DNA of 64,000 nucleotides, from the NCBI GenBank assembly GCA_010909725.1, contig JAACMV010000027.1, positions 310,001 to 374,000 of the forward strand, given 5' to 3'. A program made the position numbers and the translations under genes. The stretch is from Picochlorum sp. 'celeri' (Eukaryota; Chlorophyta; Trebouxiophyceae). Shown here one piece after another: positions 52,320 to 62,710 of the stretch (positions are counted from its first letter, which is position 1; every line of letters starts with the position of its first letter). The notes under the pieces were generated by a model. It was not told the DNA's origin. It made no database searches and was given only the letters and a program-made list of their open reading frames with translations.

Positions 52320-53880
52320 TTAAAATCCGATGTCACTGTTCATGTCAAACAGTCGTCTTCTGTTAAGTCTTCTAGCGGGTGGAGGGTTTGGTGAGTATCC
52401 TGGAGGTGGTGGTGGAACGTTTCCGGAAGTCTCAATGCTATCAACTGTCACAGTGCTTGGCTGAGAAAGCCCCTGGACGAGTGTTTCTTGGACAAAAGGA
52501 CCAAAGGCAATCAGACCCTCGTCGAGCAGAGTAGCTCCTTCTGGCGTGGTGTAGTCATTGCGGACAGTTGGAATGGCAGAACCAGATTCGACCTTTTCAA
52601 CGACGCATGTTCCACCTGGTGAAATAGTGTTCAAGTTGATGCAGAGTTGTTCCCTGTCAGCGGCGGTGAATGCATCAGCATTGGCAAATCCGTCAAATGT
52701 AAATGTTGCGCGAACTGAGTAAATCTCTTGATTTGCAGCCTTTTTGCAAATGTTGAGCTTTCCAGTGGGCCTGTAGAATGCTTCCACAAAGCAAGAGTAT
52801 GGCGCATCTGGATCCAAACCTTCTACAGTGGCCTCAATCTCAGCCTTTTTCAGAGGCAATTCTCCGTCAGCAGAAACACCCTGTGCTGGTGCGTCGCAAT
52901 CGCCGTCTCCAGCAACACATTTGACGACAAACTGGGTCTTTGGAAGATTTGGTCCCGTGATGAATCCAACCGTGATGGCATCACCTGTACAATAACAATT
53001 TGAATTGGCAGAGTCAGTCAGAATGAATGCCATGTTGATTTGCATGTTTCCATCAAAAAGACGTAAATCTTGCTTGCATTAATATCCAACGTACCGGTAC
53101 GATCCACAATAATTGGGTCTCTGATAGCTGTCAAGAGGCGTTCCTCAGTTTGGTTTGCAGCTAATGCCACATCTGCACAATATTGCACACTTTCAGTTTC
53201 TGTGTGATACTGCCTGCGCTCTTGTGGCTCGTGCGGCTTTACGACGACCCATAAATTCAAAAATATTCAACAGTTGAAAATCCGTATAGCAATTGATCGC
53301 GTCTCTCCCCTGAATGGTCATTGAGTGGCCACTCAAGGTAGGCAGCGATCGCGGAGCAAATCTGCCGCGGGGTATCTTGGCGCTGACACATTGTAGCTTC
53401 CGGTAATTTGACCCGCGCTGTGACGTGGCTCCACCGCATCCGGATGAGCAGAAATATTGTATTTAAAATACCAGCAAATACTCGTAAACCCCAATCGCAT
53501 ACCTGGATCCTGAGCCCTTGCCACGGAGGCGAGCAACGCCGCACACACGACGAAAACTGACCACTTCATGCTCATTGATGAATGATTTTGGAGGAAGAAT
53601 ACCTTCAAAAAATAATCGCTGAGTATATGTACAAAAAACGATATCTGTGTGGGCGGCGTGTAACGCTGCGGCGAGTTATCAAGACAGAATGCGATGAAGA
53701 ACCTACCTCGGATCAGAAAGCGCGCCTAATTTACCTTGATGCTACGTCTCCGCAATATGTACGGCATATTGCTCCAACCCAGATACGTGGTTGTCTAGGT
53801 CAGGCATCGTGAAGCGATGCCAGGCTATGAAAACATGGCTGTGTCTGACACAGAAGAATAGATTCTGCAGCCGATCCAAG
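52085..53880. repeat. Tandem segmental duplication, unit A
   Basis: Diverged direct copy of the segment at about 54828-56610. Equivalent points (3' flank 52089/54832; start codon 53569/56301) give an offset of ~2.73-2.74 kb. Gene, introns and both flanks are included. Edges are approximate. Confidence 0.7.
52320..53569 (-). CDS. Secreted protein A of a tandem family (Fn3-like plus C-terminal basic tail)
   Basis: Exons 53569-53503, 53172-53095 and 52984-52320 give 269 residues. A signal peptide (MKWSVFVVCAALLASVARA) is followed by QDPDVALAANQTEERLL with an N-glycosylation sequon. Then comes a beta-sandwich-like domain with four Cys (ITVGFITGPNLPKTQFVVKC, GDCDAP, EATVEGLDPDAPYSCFVEAF, LNICKKA), of fibronectin-III pattern. 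Next is a second acidic domain (ANADAFTAADREQLCINLNT, SGSAIPTV). The Pro-rich C-terminus ends RRLNRRRLFDMNSDIGF. Exon phases match copies B and C. The acceptor of exon 2 was chosen because only it keeps frame in both A and B. Function unknown. Another in-frame ATG lies 6 nt upstream. Confidence 0.78.
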
Positions 53881-55039
53881 AGATGTTGTCGCCTCCGAGA
53901 ATGTTGATCCTAGAAATTGATACCTTGGATCCAAAGGTGTTAAACTTGGCATGATGAATCCTTCCTACGTGACTAACACATATCTTGGATGGACAGGGTT
54001 CGTTGGAATACATATCGCTCATATATGTATTCGAAATACCCAGGAAGATTTGCATGGATCTAACGACTTTTTTCTCGGCATCTCTGCCCTGCTGCAGGGC
54101 CACCATGGGAAGACGCCAGTCCATGGGTAAAACAACAAGAGCGAGCAGAAAGACATTGTGCGCATGAAGGGACTTTCACTACACGAAGGTTTGCAATCGC
54201 ACTAGGGCTCGTGTATTTCATCTGTGGGAACGCACTGCGATCACCGCACCCGTGTTGTATTACTACGGTAGTCAACTGCATTGGATGACAATCTGGCATC
54301 TTGGTGCATGTGGTCATTGGGAGACCTGGGCGGCTTCGATCAAATTCCCAGCTATTGATGCAAGTCATGTTACAGTCTGTGTGCTTAAAGATGTTCCATC
54401 GAATGTACTGTGTCTGGATCTCCACATACAGACATGTGTATCCTCTGGCTTTGGTGTTGCCGTCGGAAAAGGGCACGAGGTAGGTACAACGACTAGGACC
54501 GTATCAAACTGGAAGTGGTGCATAGGATTAAATATCCAAAATCTGCAGCCAAGATACCGAGTATTGTCTCAGGGAGAGAAAACTCCATCACTTGGTCAAT
54601 CCAGTGTTTTGATCAATCCAATATCTGATTCCAAGAATTCCCAAGAAGACCATCGATCCGTCCCATGAGTATCCCTAGTAAAAAAGAAAAGCACATGCTT
54701 TTGTTTTTGATCTTTAATCAAACATGGCAGTCACCTTTTAATCCATTTTTCGTCGTCATAGTGTATCATGAAGCTTTAGTGCAGACCTGATCATGGAAAG
54801 CAAGCAAGTACATGGTCTTTTTTACATTCTGTCTCAGAATGATACAACATTACAAAAACATGGTACGAAATTTGGCATCAGGTGGTTTCTATTTTGGATG
54901 TGACAGCAAAAGTCCAAGAACGTAAACAGGATGGTGGTAACATGTATGCGTCTTTATGGATTTATTTTCAATCGTGGTTTTCTGCTCAGCTGAGACTGCA
55001 GTTCATCTGTCACTGTCATGTTTCTGTGAATGGACTCAT
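53570..55039. other. Intergenic between secreted-family copies A and B
   Basis: The first ~310 nt (to ~53880) are homologous to the 5' flank of copy B and partly to that of C. They include CCCAGATACGTG at 53778-53789, 209 nt upstream of the A start, and a hairpin GGCATCG-TGAAG-CGATGCC at 53803-53821. From ~54828 the sequence is homologous to the 3' flank of A. The middle (~53880-54828) is unique; a 138-codon open frame at 54252-54668 has no recognisable features and is not called. Confidence 0.5.
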
Positions 55040-56610
55040 CTACAGCCCAACGTCACTACCAATGTCAAAGAGTCTCCTTCGGTTGAGTCTTCTAGCGGTT
55101 CCAGAATCTGGTGCATATGGTGGTGGTAGATTTCCAGAGTTTTCAATATCACTGACCACAACATCGGTTTCTTGAGACAAACCCTCCACAATGGTCTCTT
55201 GCGTATCTGGATTGGTGTTCGCACCTGCCAGAGTATCCTGATACTCAATGGCATCGTCAGTGTTGGAGAAGGTGTTCTCAGCGGTTACTTCGGCAGAACC
55301 GGTTTCAACCTTAAGAATTTCGCACGTGTCACTTGGTGTAATCGTGTTCAAGTTGATGCAGAGCTGCTCCCTGTCAGCTGCCGTGAATTCGTCAGCATTC
55401 TCAAATCCATCGAATGTGAATTTTGCACGAACCGAGAATCTATCATCGGCTCTCTTACAAATGGAGAACTTTCCAGTAGACTTGAAGAAAGCTTCCACAA
55501 AGCAAGAGTATGGTGCATCTGGATCCAAACCTTCTACAGTGGCCTCAACCTCAGATGGTTTGAAAGGCAAGAAGCCTTGTTCAGAAATACCCTGTGCGGG
55601 TGCGTCACAACCTCCGTCTCCAGCAACACATTTGACAACAAATTGGGTCTTTGGAAGGTTGGGCCCGGTGAAAAATTCAACAGTGATGGCATCCCCTGAA
55701 ACAACAATAATAACAGGCACATTCAGAATGAGAAAACGACGGTGTCTTCCCCCCCCTTGAAAACACACACACACAAGTTCATTTGAGATAAGACGTACCA
55801 TCGCGTCTCAAAACTTTCGGGTCTCTGATAGCTGTCAAGAGACGATCTTCAGTTTGGTTTCCTGCCAAAGCTATGCCTGCACGGTATTGCACATCATCAG
55901 TTTATCTGCGCTGTAGTGAGCCTCGCGGATCCCTGGCAACAATAATACGAAAATACTTGAAGAATGAAAAGATAAATCACGATTGGCCACTGCCGCTACA
56001 CTCGCGCCTGCCCCTTCGAGATGCCATCGGACAGGTGGATGCCAACTCTAGTGCGGAAGCTTCCCTATCTTCCTTGTCGGACGTCAGCAGTCTGACGAGG
56101 CATCGTAGCGTTTGGTGATTTGACCTCGCACTCATATGGTATCCCCGTATCCGGCCACGTATACTTGATGCCATGGACATATTGGTTTTTAAAGCATATC
56201 TAACGATCAACACTCATGAACCCCAATTGCATACCTCGATCCTGAGCCCTTGCGACGGAGGCCAGCAACGCTGCGCAGACGACGAATACGGACCACTTCA
56301 TGCTCTTTTATGAATGAATTCTGGAACAATACCTTCGAAAATGATTGCTGAGTGTATGTACAAGAAAACACGACTTTGTAGAAAATATGTATGTGTTCGT
56401 GGCACGTTGTGGATACTATTGATCTGAAGCTTTCTGAAGCTTCCGCTGAATCAGAAAGCGCGCTTATTTTATCTTGGCACCTCCGCCGTATGTACAGCAT
56501 TTGTTTTAGTCCCAGATTCTCGCTTATCCAGGTCTGGCGTTATGGGGCCTATCACGCTGCACTTCCAGGATTCTGTCTGACACAGAGCGGATTTTCTGTG
56601 GCCGATCCAA
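54828..56610. repeat. Tandem segmental duplication, unit B
   Basis: Diverged direct copy of unit A (about 52085-53880), including gene B and both flanks. The upstream box appears as CCCAGATTCT at 56511-56520, 210 nt from the start codon. Edges are approximate. Confidence 0.7.
55040..56301 (-). CDS. Secreted protein B of the tandem family
   Basis: Exons 56301-56235, 55876-55799 and 55695-55040 give 266 residues; exons 1 and 2 have exactly the same lengths as in copy A (67 and 78 nt). Signal peptide MKWSVFVVCAALLASVARAQ is identical to A over most of its length. It continues with GIALAGNQTEDRLLTAIRDP, the four-Cys Fn3-like domain (ITVEFFTGPNLPKTQFVVKC, GGCDAPAQG, EATVEGLDPDAPYSCFVEAF, FSICKRA), the second domain (ENADEFTAADREQLCINLNT, TGSAEVTAENTF) and the tail RRLNRRRLFDIGSDVGL. 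A and B are recent duplicates; divergence is concentrated in the second domain and the linker before the tail. Probably exported to the cell surface or matrix; role unknown. Confidence 0.78.
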
Positions 56611-56840
56611 GCCTTGGATTCCAAGGCAGTTGGCTGCTCCAAGTCCTAGACCTGATTACAGTAAAGAAGGGGGTGGCAAGTAAATCGACTTGTTACATGC
56701 GAAATCTATCGAAAGATATCATTGTAAGCGATTTATATCGAAGATGGGATTGTATTGAAAACAGTCATATGGACATAAGGGCAGCGCTGCGTTAACTTGC
56801 ACAGAATGTGTCGCTGCAGTGGTGCTTCATGAACACAATC
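56302..56840. other. Intergenic between secreted-family copies B and C
   Basis: About 540 nt. The part up to ~56610 is the duplicated 5' flank of gene B (shared words ATCAGAAAGCGCGC and TGTCTGACACAGA with the A flank). The remainder shows nothing recognisable. Confidence 0.5.
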
Positions 56841-57933
56841 TTAAAGCATCAACCTCTTTCTGTTGAGGCGTCTGCCATTCTGCATGTTCATCATCATCAT
56901 CATGTCTTCTTCGTCAAATTTGTATCTGTATGGCCCAGGGGCATTGAGGGTCAACTTGGAGAGCTCGGCAGTTACCTCATCCTCTTCGTATGTAATTTCC
57001 TGACTCATGAATCCAGAGAAGAACTCCTTAAATCCCGCATCATCTTTGGCCTCGTCGAGTAATCCGAACAGGAGAGCGGCATTTTGGTAATCTTCATATA
57101 CAGTCTCTCCCAAGACAACAGCGGATCCTGACGTGACCCTCAAGATGTTGCACTTTGTAGCATCGGCAAGATCTTCTGAGGCCCCCCTAATCAGGTCTAC
57201 GAAGTTGGTACAAAACCTGATCTCTGTCGTCCTCTGAGAAGTCGGCTGCACCTGGGAATGGCCTGTATGTAAACTCAAATCCGACGGCTCCTGGCATGAC
57301 CTTGGCTTCCTTACAGACGGAGAACTTTCCATTCTCCCTGTAGAAGGTCTCCACATAACAGGTGTAGTCAGTGTCTGCATCAAGCCCTTTTACAGTAGCC
57401 TCAATGTCAGTCTTCGTCATTGGCAAGAATCCTTCGACAGATTCTCCAACGGCAGGGGCATCACAGTCTGCACCGTCTGCGACGCACTTGACAGTGAACT
57501 GGGTTCTTGGGAGGTTTGGACCAGTGAGGAATCCCACAGTGATTTCAGCACCATCCCGCTCAACAATGACTGGGTCCTTGACGGAGAATCCCAAGCGGTT
57601 CATGTCTGCATAGAAAAGCATATCATGTCATTCAATACTATGCAACAGTAAAGACTGCTGCGGTTGCCGCGCGTGTCAGTCCCTGGTGCTCTGCAGTGGC
57701 CTCGAACAAACAAACTCGAGGCGTTGACCGCGCCCGAGAAGTGCATATTCGACGCCCTACTTTGCCCTTGTGCACGATACGAAGATCAAACATATGTGTT
57801 ATGACATGAAGTTGCACGAATGCACAAGGATACGAGCTGCGCGATGCACATGCAGCCAAAACGTACCTGGCTCCTGGCCACGGACAGAGGAAGCAAACAA
57901 AGCGGTTGCGAGCAAAGCAGCAGAGAACTTCAT
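56841..57933 (-). pseudogene. Secreted family copy C, reading frame broken by one base
   Basis: Exon 1 is 57933-57867 (67 nt, signal peptide MKFSAALLATALFASSV, ending QEP); exon 2 is 57605-56841. Frame 1 gives DMNRLGFSVKDPVIVERDG, then ITVGFLTGPNLPRTQFTVKC, EATVKGLDADTDYTCYVETF and FSVCKEA, and breaks at EDDRDQ (near 57216-57217), stopping at 57187. Frame 2 resumes the homologous FCTNFVDLI and carries the second domain and tail RRLNRKRLML to 56841. Total coding length is one base over a multiple of three, so a single extra base explains the break. Both halves look conserved, so this is either a young frameshift or a sequencing/assembly error; the protein would otherwise be about 276 residues. 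C lacks the intron between exons 2 and 3 of A and B. Confidence 0.7.
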
Positions 57934-59033
57934 GATACTCAAGTATGTGAAGAAGAATTCAACAAATGAATTGGAGGATCAAAGAGATTGATAATGAAAG
58001 AAAGATAATTTTTTCTGGCATTGCACCAGCAAGTTGACCATCTAAGTAGAGTATGATGAAGATTATTCGTCCCTGGAGAAAATCAAATTTTACATCCTTC
58101 GAGCAATATACAACTGGTAAATCATACCCAGATACGTGTCTATCTGGGTTAGGTATCATGGAGCGGCGGCACCCGTCTGTTGCAAGGATCTGTCTGACAC
58201 AAATCCGAGGGACTTTCCCGCCCATGGAAACTACCGATTTGAATTGACTGTCCCAGGGAATCCATTCAAGATTCAGTCCAATGCAACGACCTGGTCAACT
58301 CGCTTTTGTTCTCACGAGGTGGACAAGTAATAAATTGACAAATGAATTGATTTTCAAGAAGAATACATTCATGTGATATGCAGCTGGCTGAACAGCTTGC
58401 TCCTTTCCGTGTCCCACCTCCAACATGTGCTTAGGGTCCACTGGCCTTATAGCAACGGCCATACTTGTAAGCATACCCTGACCCATACTTTCTGGACAAG
58501 TCCTGTATCAATCGACTGCAGTATATTTCCGGAAATTCTCAGTCCATAGATAGCGATGTTACCAACAAGGTTGGTAACATCTTCCCTCACCCAACACTGC
58601 ACTTGGAGACTTGGTCAGTGCTTGGTCTCACACAGCCTGTGTACCCCAAGCCTCATTCACAGATCCAATGCATTGCAGTCAATGTGCTCATATATCTTTA
58701 TCCAAGAATGAATCCGGATCGGACAATCAGTTGCACTACTGAAGAATGTAGTCAACCATTTCCACTCAACTTGAGTTTGGCAAATGTCCCATCTGAATAG
58801 GATTCACTTTTTTTCTGGCAAATACTGTGCTCTCTTACCATTAGAATTTGAAAAATATGAGATCGATGCTAGAAGAATTCGTAGAATAGACAACTGATCA
58901 ACGTTTGAGTCGGTGACAATCTTCTTCCCGGCATTCGCTCTGTCTGTCTGCTCCAAAGGGGCTTTGTTTCCCTCTCATATCTAGCCATACTATGAATAAT
59001 TAACATTAAGATAATTTATGAACCACATACAAT
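57934..59033. other. Intergenic between family copy C and ALG12, with long inverted repeat
   Basis: About 1.1 kb. Near 58127-58165 lies a copy of the family's upstream region, including CCCAGATACGTG at 58127-58138, 194 nt from the C start. At 58525-58536 is a 12-bp palindrome ATTTCCGGAAAT and at 58555-58581 a perfect 12-bp inverted repeat. No coding sequence was recognised. Confidence 0.5.
58555..58581. repeat. Perfect inverted repeat, 12-bp arms, 3-nt loop
   Basis: Arms GATGTTACCAAC (58555-58566) and GTTGGTAACATC (58570-58581) around loop AAG. Same geometry as the inverted repeat at 19079-19105 but unrelated sequence. Expected about 0.004 times in 64 kb by simple arithmetic. Confidence 0.95.
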
Positions 59034-60704
59034 ATGCTGCTATTGTTTCTGGTCGCTTTGGGGCACCTTGCCTTGGCCCCTTTCACAAAAGTAGAAGAGA
59101 GCTTCAATGTACAGGCTGTTCACGATGTGCTCTGTTTTGGTTCTCAGATTGAAAACTATGACCATACAGAGTTTCCTGGAGTTGTTCCAAGAACATTCCT
59201 GGGTGAGTTCCTGTGTATCTGACTCCATTTTCCCCATTGGTATTCATATCATACGCATAGTCTACTCTTTCTTTTTCCAAGACATTCAACAGGCATACTA
59301 TATCCACCTCTATAATGTATGCAGGCTCATTGTGTGTGTCATTGCTGGTCAAACCATTCCAACTGATTATTGATATGAATGGTCTGCCAAAGATGTATGT
59401 CCTGGCCTGTGCACGGGTCACTCTTGCTGCTCTCATCTGCCTGGCTTTTTGGGTGTTTCTCAAACATGCTGCCCAAGGATATCCTAGGCGTGTGTCATGG
59501 GCATTCATCTTTGTATGTATGAGTCAATTCCATTTGACGTTTTATATGAGCAGACTGCTCCCGAATACCCTTGCGATGGGTCTCACTGCAATAGGTCTGG
59601 GATATTGGGCTGATCCTTCCTCATCACCTTGGAAGTCCATTGCCACATTGACGTGCACAGCCATGATATTCAGATGCGACCAAATACTTCTTGTCGGTCT
59701 TGTAGGAATTCACATGTTGATGACTGGGCGAGTTGGTCTTGTGCGAGGGGTATCCATTGGCATCATATCCATCATGCTGAGCCTGGCGTGCACTGTGTGT
59801 GTCGATTCCATATTTTGGAGACGATGGCTTTGGCCCGAGGGCGAAGTATTATGGTTTAACACAGCATTGAATAAGTACGTGTGGACTGGTGCTTTATCGT
59901 TGCGAAATGTATGAAATGACTGAGTGCTGTCACGATTCATTGTGTAGGAGCAAGGACTGGGGAGTGTCTCCTTGGCACTGGTATTTTACATCTGCTCTGC
60001 CCCGAATGCTGCACATTTCATACCCATTATCGTTTCTAGGTGCTTTGCTCGATACTCGGTCGCGATCAATGATGGTCATCGCCTGTGGGTTTGTGCTATT
60101 GTACAGCTTCTTGGCACACAAAGAAGTCAGGTTCTTGTTCCCATCTCTTCCGCTCTGGAATTTCAGCGCTGCAATGGGCTTGTACAAACTATTTTATGTT
60201 GCAAAATCAACACGCGTTATTAGAGTTATTCGCGCCAGCGTGCTGGGTGGTATTTTTCTCGGACTCCTGCTACATGGTGTATCTTCGGTTGCAAGCTACA
60301 ACAACTACCCAGGTGGTGATGCAATGATCTCTCTACGGCGACACATTGAGAATCGACACACCCCAGATACTGTATCACTTTCTGTGCATATAGATACGCT
60401 CGCTGCAACGACGGGAGTGTCGAGGTTTTTACAAGAGCCAAAGATTGGTGGCATCCATGTGGAATACTCGAAACAAGAGGGCCTCAGTCTGGATGCCTAC
60501 CGCCATCACAGCTTTGACTATCTTCTGAATGAGCATCCAGATATACCAGGGTATACATTGATTGATACTATTCAAGCATTCCATGCAGTACATCTCTGTG
60601 GTGGTGCTGGTATTCGAGGAGCCATCCAGTGCATGCTTGCCTTGAAAACCCCACTGGAATTCATCTCGAAAGACACATTGTACATCCATCAGCTGAATCT
60701 CTAG
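59034..60704 (+). CDS. ALG12: ALG12 mannosyltransferase (lipid-linked oligosaccharide synthesis)
   Basis: Exons 59034-59202, 59325-59874 and 59948-60704 (introns of 122 and 73 nt) give 491 residues, the usual size. ALG12 adds the eighth mannose, alpha-1,6-linked, from dolichyl-phosphate-mannose on the ER lumenal side. It belongs to GT22: the first loop reads [17 protein letters not shown] then [16 protein letters not shown], containing the conserved acidic residues. Exon 2 gives [20 protein letters not shown] and [20 protein letters not shown]. The exon 2/3 junction gives [20 protein letters not shown], followed by [15 protein letters not shown]. About ten membrane helices. A TGTAA motif lies at 60725-60729. 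Confidence 0.93.
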
Positions 60705-60762
60705 ACCCATACAGTGTATTTATTTGTAATAAAATATTCCAACCTAGCATCCTAAGGTTCGG

Positions 60763-62622
60763 ATGAGGGAAGATCAGCAGCGATACGGACATGGAGACGT
60801 GGAAGAAGAAGATCCTGCAAGTCGCCCTTCAGGACAGGAAGACGCCGAGGAGGGAGAATTGGTCGGAGAAATAGTTACTAATAATGAATATAATAGTTCT
60901 GATGAGCTTCCACCTCGTAAAAGAGCGCGAGAGGATCGACATACTGAACGCTCAGAAGCACCTGGAACAAAGGATGGAGTAGGGTCATCTCGTCGACCCC
61001 ACAGAGGCGATAACGATGAGGGAGCTCTTGGTGAAGAGAGTGAGGATGACAGTGAGTATATGCGTAGGGTTGAGGCTGCATTGCAGGAGCAGCAAGAGGA
61101 TGATGATGCGGTTATAGAGGCACGGAGAAGGAGGAGGAGGGAAATCTTGGCAAAGTATGGGAGGCGAGTGGATGACAACGCCGGACATGCAGAACATCAT
61201 CATGATGTCGACATGTTACCTCCCACTGAGAGAAAGGACGAGCAACAACAACAAGAAGAAGAAGAAAAGGAGGAAGATGCCATGGATACTGAGAATGCCA
61301 ATGGGCTCAACCACCGAGACAATGGCGTTCGTATTATTGCCGGGGAGGGCAACCACAATGATACTGATGTCGCACCAGTAATAGACCAACAACAAGATGA
61401 TAAACATGAAAATAATGTATCGAGCGACGACGTTGATGATATATTTGCCGATACACCCCTTGATGAGACCACAAAGCATGATGGTGTGAGTCAAAAGCCA
61501 GCTGCCAGCAAGGGCCTCGTCGACAGTTATGATGATGCAGAGGGATACTACAATTTTCAAGTAGGTGAGATTATTCGATCGAGATATGAGGTATTTGCCA
61601 CCCATGGTAGAGGTGTCTTCAGCAGCGTACTCCGAGCACGGGATGTAAAGCACCTTGAACAGGGCATGAGCAAAGATGCATGCCCACAGGTTGCTGTCAA
61701 AGTGATCCGAGCGAATGACACCATGTATAAAGCAGGCCAAACGGAGCGGGTGATTTTGAACAAACTCTCTCAATCGGATCCAGATGGGAAAAAACATTGC
61801 ATCAGACTGTTGGATTCATTCGACTATAGAAACCACTTGTGTCTTGTGTTTGAGCCCATGGCCATGAATCTTCGAGACTTGACAAAAAAGTACGGGCGAG
61901 GGATTGGATTGAGTATCAACGCTGTGAGAATATACGCCACTCAAATGCTCATTGCATTGCAGCATTTGAAACACTGTGGCGTCCTCCACGCAGACATCAA
62001 ACCAGACAATATCCTCGTGAATGATAAAAGGACAGTCATCAAAATCTGCGATTTTGGGTCAGCAATGTTCTCTGGAGACAATGAGATAACCCCGTACCTA
62101 GTCTCTCGATTCTATAGATCCCCAGAAGTCATCCTGGGGCTCCCATATGACCACCCCATGGACATGTGGAGCATTGGCTGTGTCATGTATGAGCTCTTCA
62201 CAGGACAAATCCTCTTCAAGGGTCGCTCAAATAACGAAATGCTCAAATATATCATGGACATCAAGGGACCATTTCCAAAGAAAATGCTGAAAAAGGCGGA
62301 ATTCGCGTTCAAACATTTTGACATGACGGACGCCACCATGGCCTTTGCCATGGAAGAACCAGACCCAGTCACCCATCAGATTGTGAAGCGGATGATTCCA
62401 AACCCTCAGAAACAGGCCGCATTTTCCAAACTCCTCGCACACCAATCTGATAATAAAAAAAAGGTCAATCAGCTCGCCGACCTCTTGGAACGAATGTTTG
62501 CTCTTGAACCAGAAAAGCGCATCACCCCTCTGGATGCATTACAACACCCCTTCATCAAGGAACAAACAATATCAAACCCATACATGGCGCAGGCGCCACG
62601 CGCCATCCGCCACACCACATAA
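60763..62622 (+). CDS. PRPF4B: PRP4 kinase (PRPF4B), spliceosomal CMGC kinase
   Basis: Single exon, 619 residues. The N-terminal ~265 residues are highly charged (Glu, Asp, Arg), like the RS/charged region of PRP4K. The kinase domain starts at YEVFATHGRGVFSSVLRARD (glycine loop), with VAVKVI (lysine), HADIKPDNILVN (catalytic loop), CDFGSAMFSGDNEITPYLVS (DFG and activation loop), RFYRSPEVILGLPYDHPMD and WSIGCVMYELFTGQILFKGR. LVSRFYRSPE and HADIKPDN are PRP4-type signatures. The kinase phosphorylates splicing factors for B-complex formation. It is convergent with eL21, stop codons 88 nt apart. Confidence 0.94.
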   Translation: MREDQQRYGHGDVEEEDPASRPSGQEDAEEGELVGEIVTNNEYNSSDELPPRKRAREDRHTERSEAPGTKDGVGSSRRPHRGDNDEGALGEESEDDSEYMRRVEAALQEQQEDDDAVIEARRRRRREILAKYGRRVDDNAGHAEHHHDVDMLPPTERKDEQQQQEEEEKEEDAMDTENANGLNHRDNGVRIIAGEGNHNDTDVAPVIDQQQDDKHENNVSSDDVDDIFADTPLDETTKHDGVSQKPAASKGLVDSYDDAEGYYNFQVGEIIRSRYEVFATHGRGVFSSVLRARDVKHLEQGMSKDACPQVAVKVIRANDTMYKAGQTERVILNKLSQSDPDGKKHCIRLLDSFDYRNHLCLVFEPMAMNLRDLTKKYGRGIGLSINAVRIYATQMLIALQHLKHCGVLHADIKPDNILVNDKRTVIKICDFGSAMFSGDNEITPYLVSRFYRSPEVILGLPYDHPMDMWSIGCVMYELFTGQILFKGRSNNEMLKYIMDIKGPFPKKMLKKAEFAFKHFDMTDATMAFAMEEPDPVTHQIVKRMIPNPQKQAAFSKLLAHQSDNKKKVNQLADLLERMFALEPEKRITPLDALQHPFIKEQTISNPYMAQAPRAIRHTT

Positions 62623-62710
62623 TAATCCTTCCTTCCATGTAATACTATTAGTATTTGAACAATGCATAGATGTAGGTATTTCTTTTACACGTGAGAAAAC
62701 AATAGTACAA

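Noticed and set aside
54252..54668. 138-codon open frame between family copies A and B
   Set aside because: No signal peptide, domain or similarity to the family; the surrounding DNA looks noncoding. Kept only as a note.
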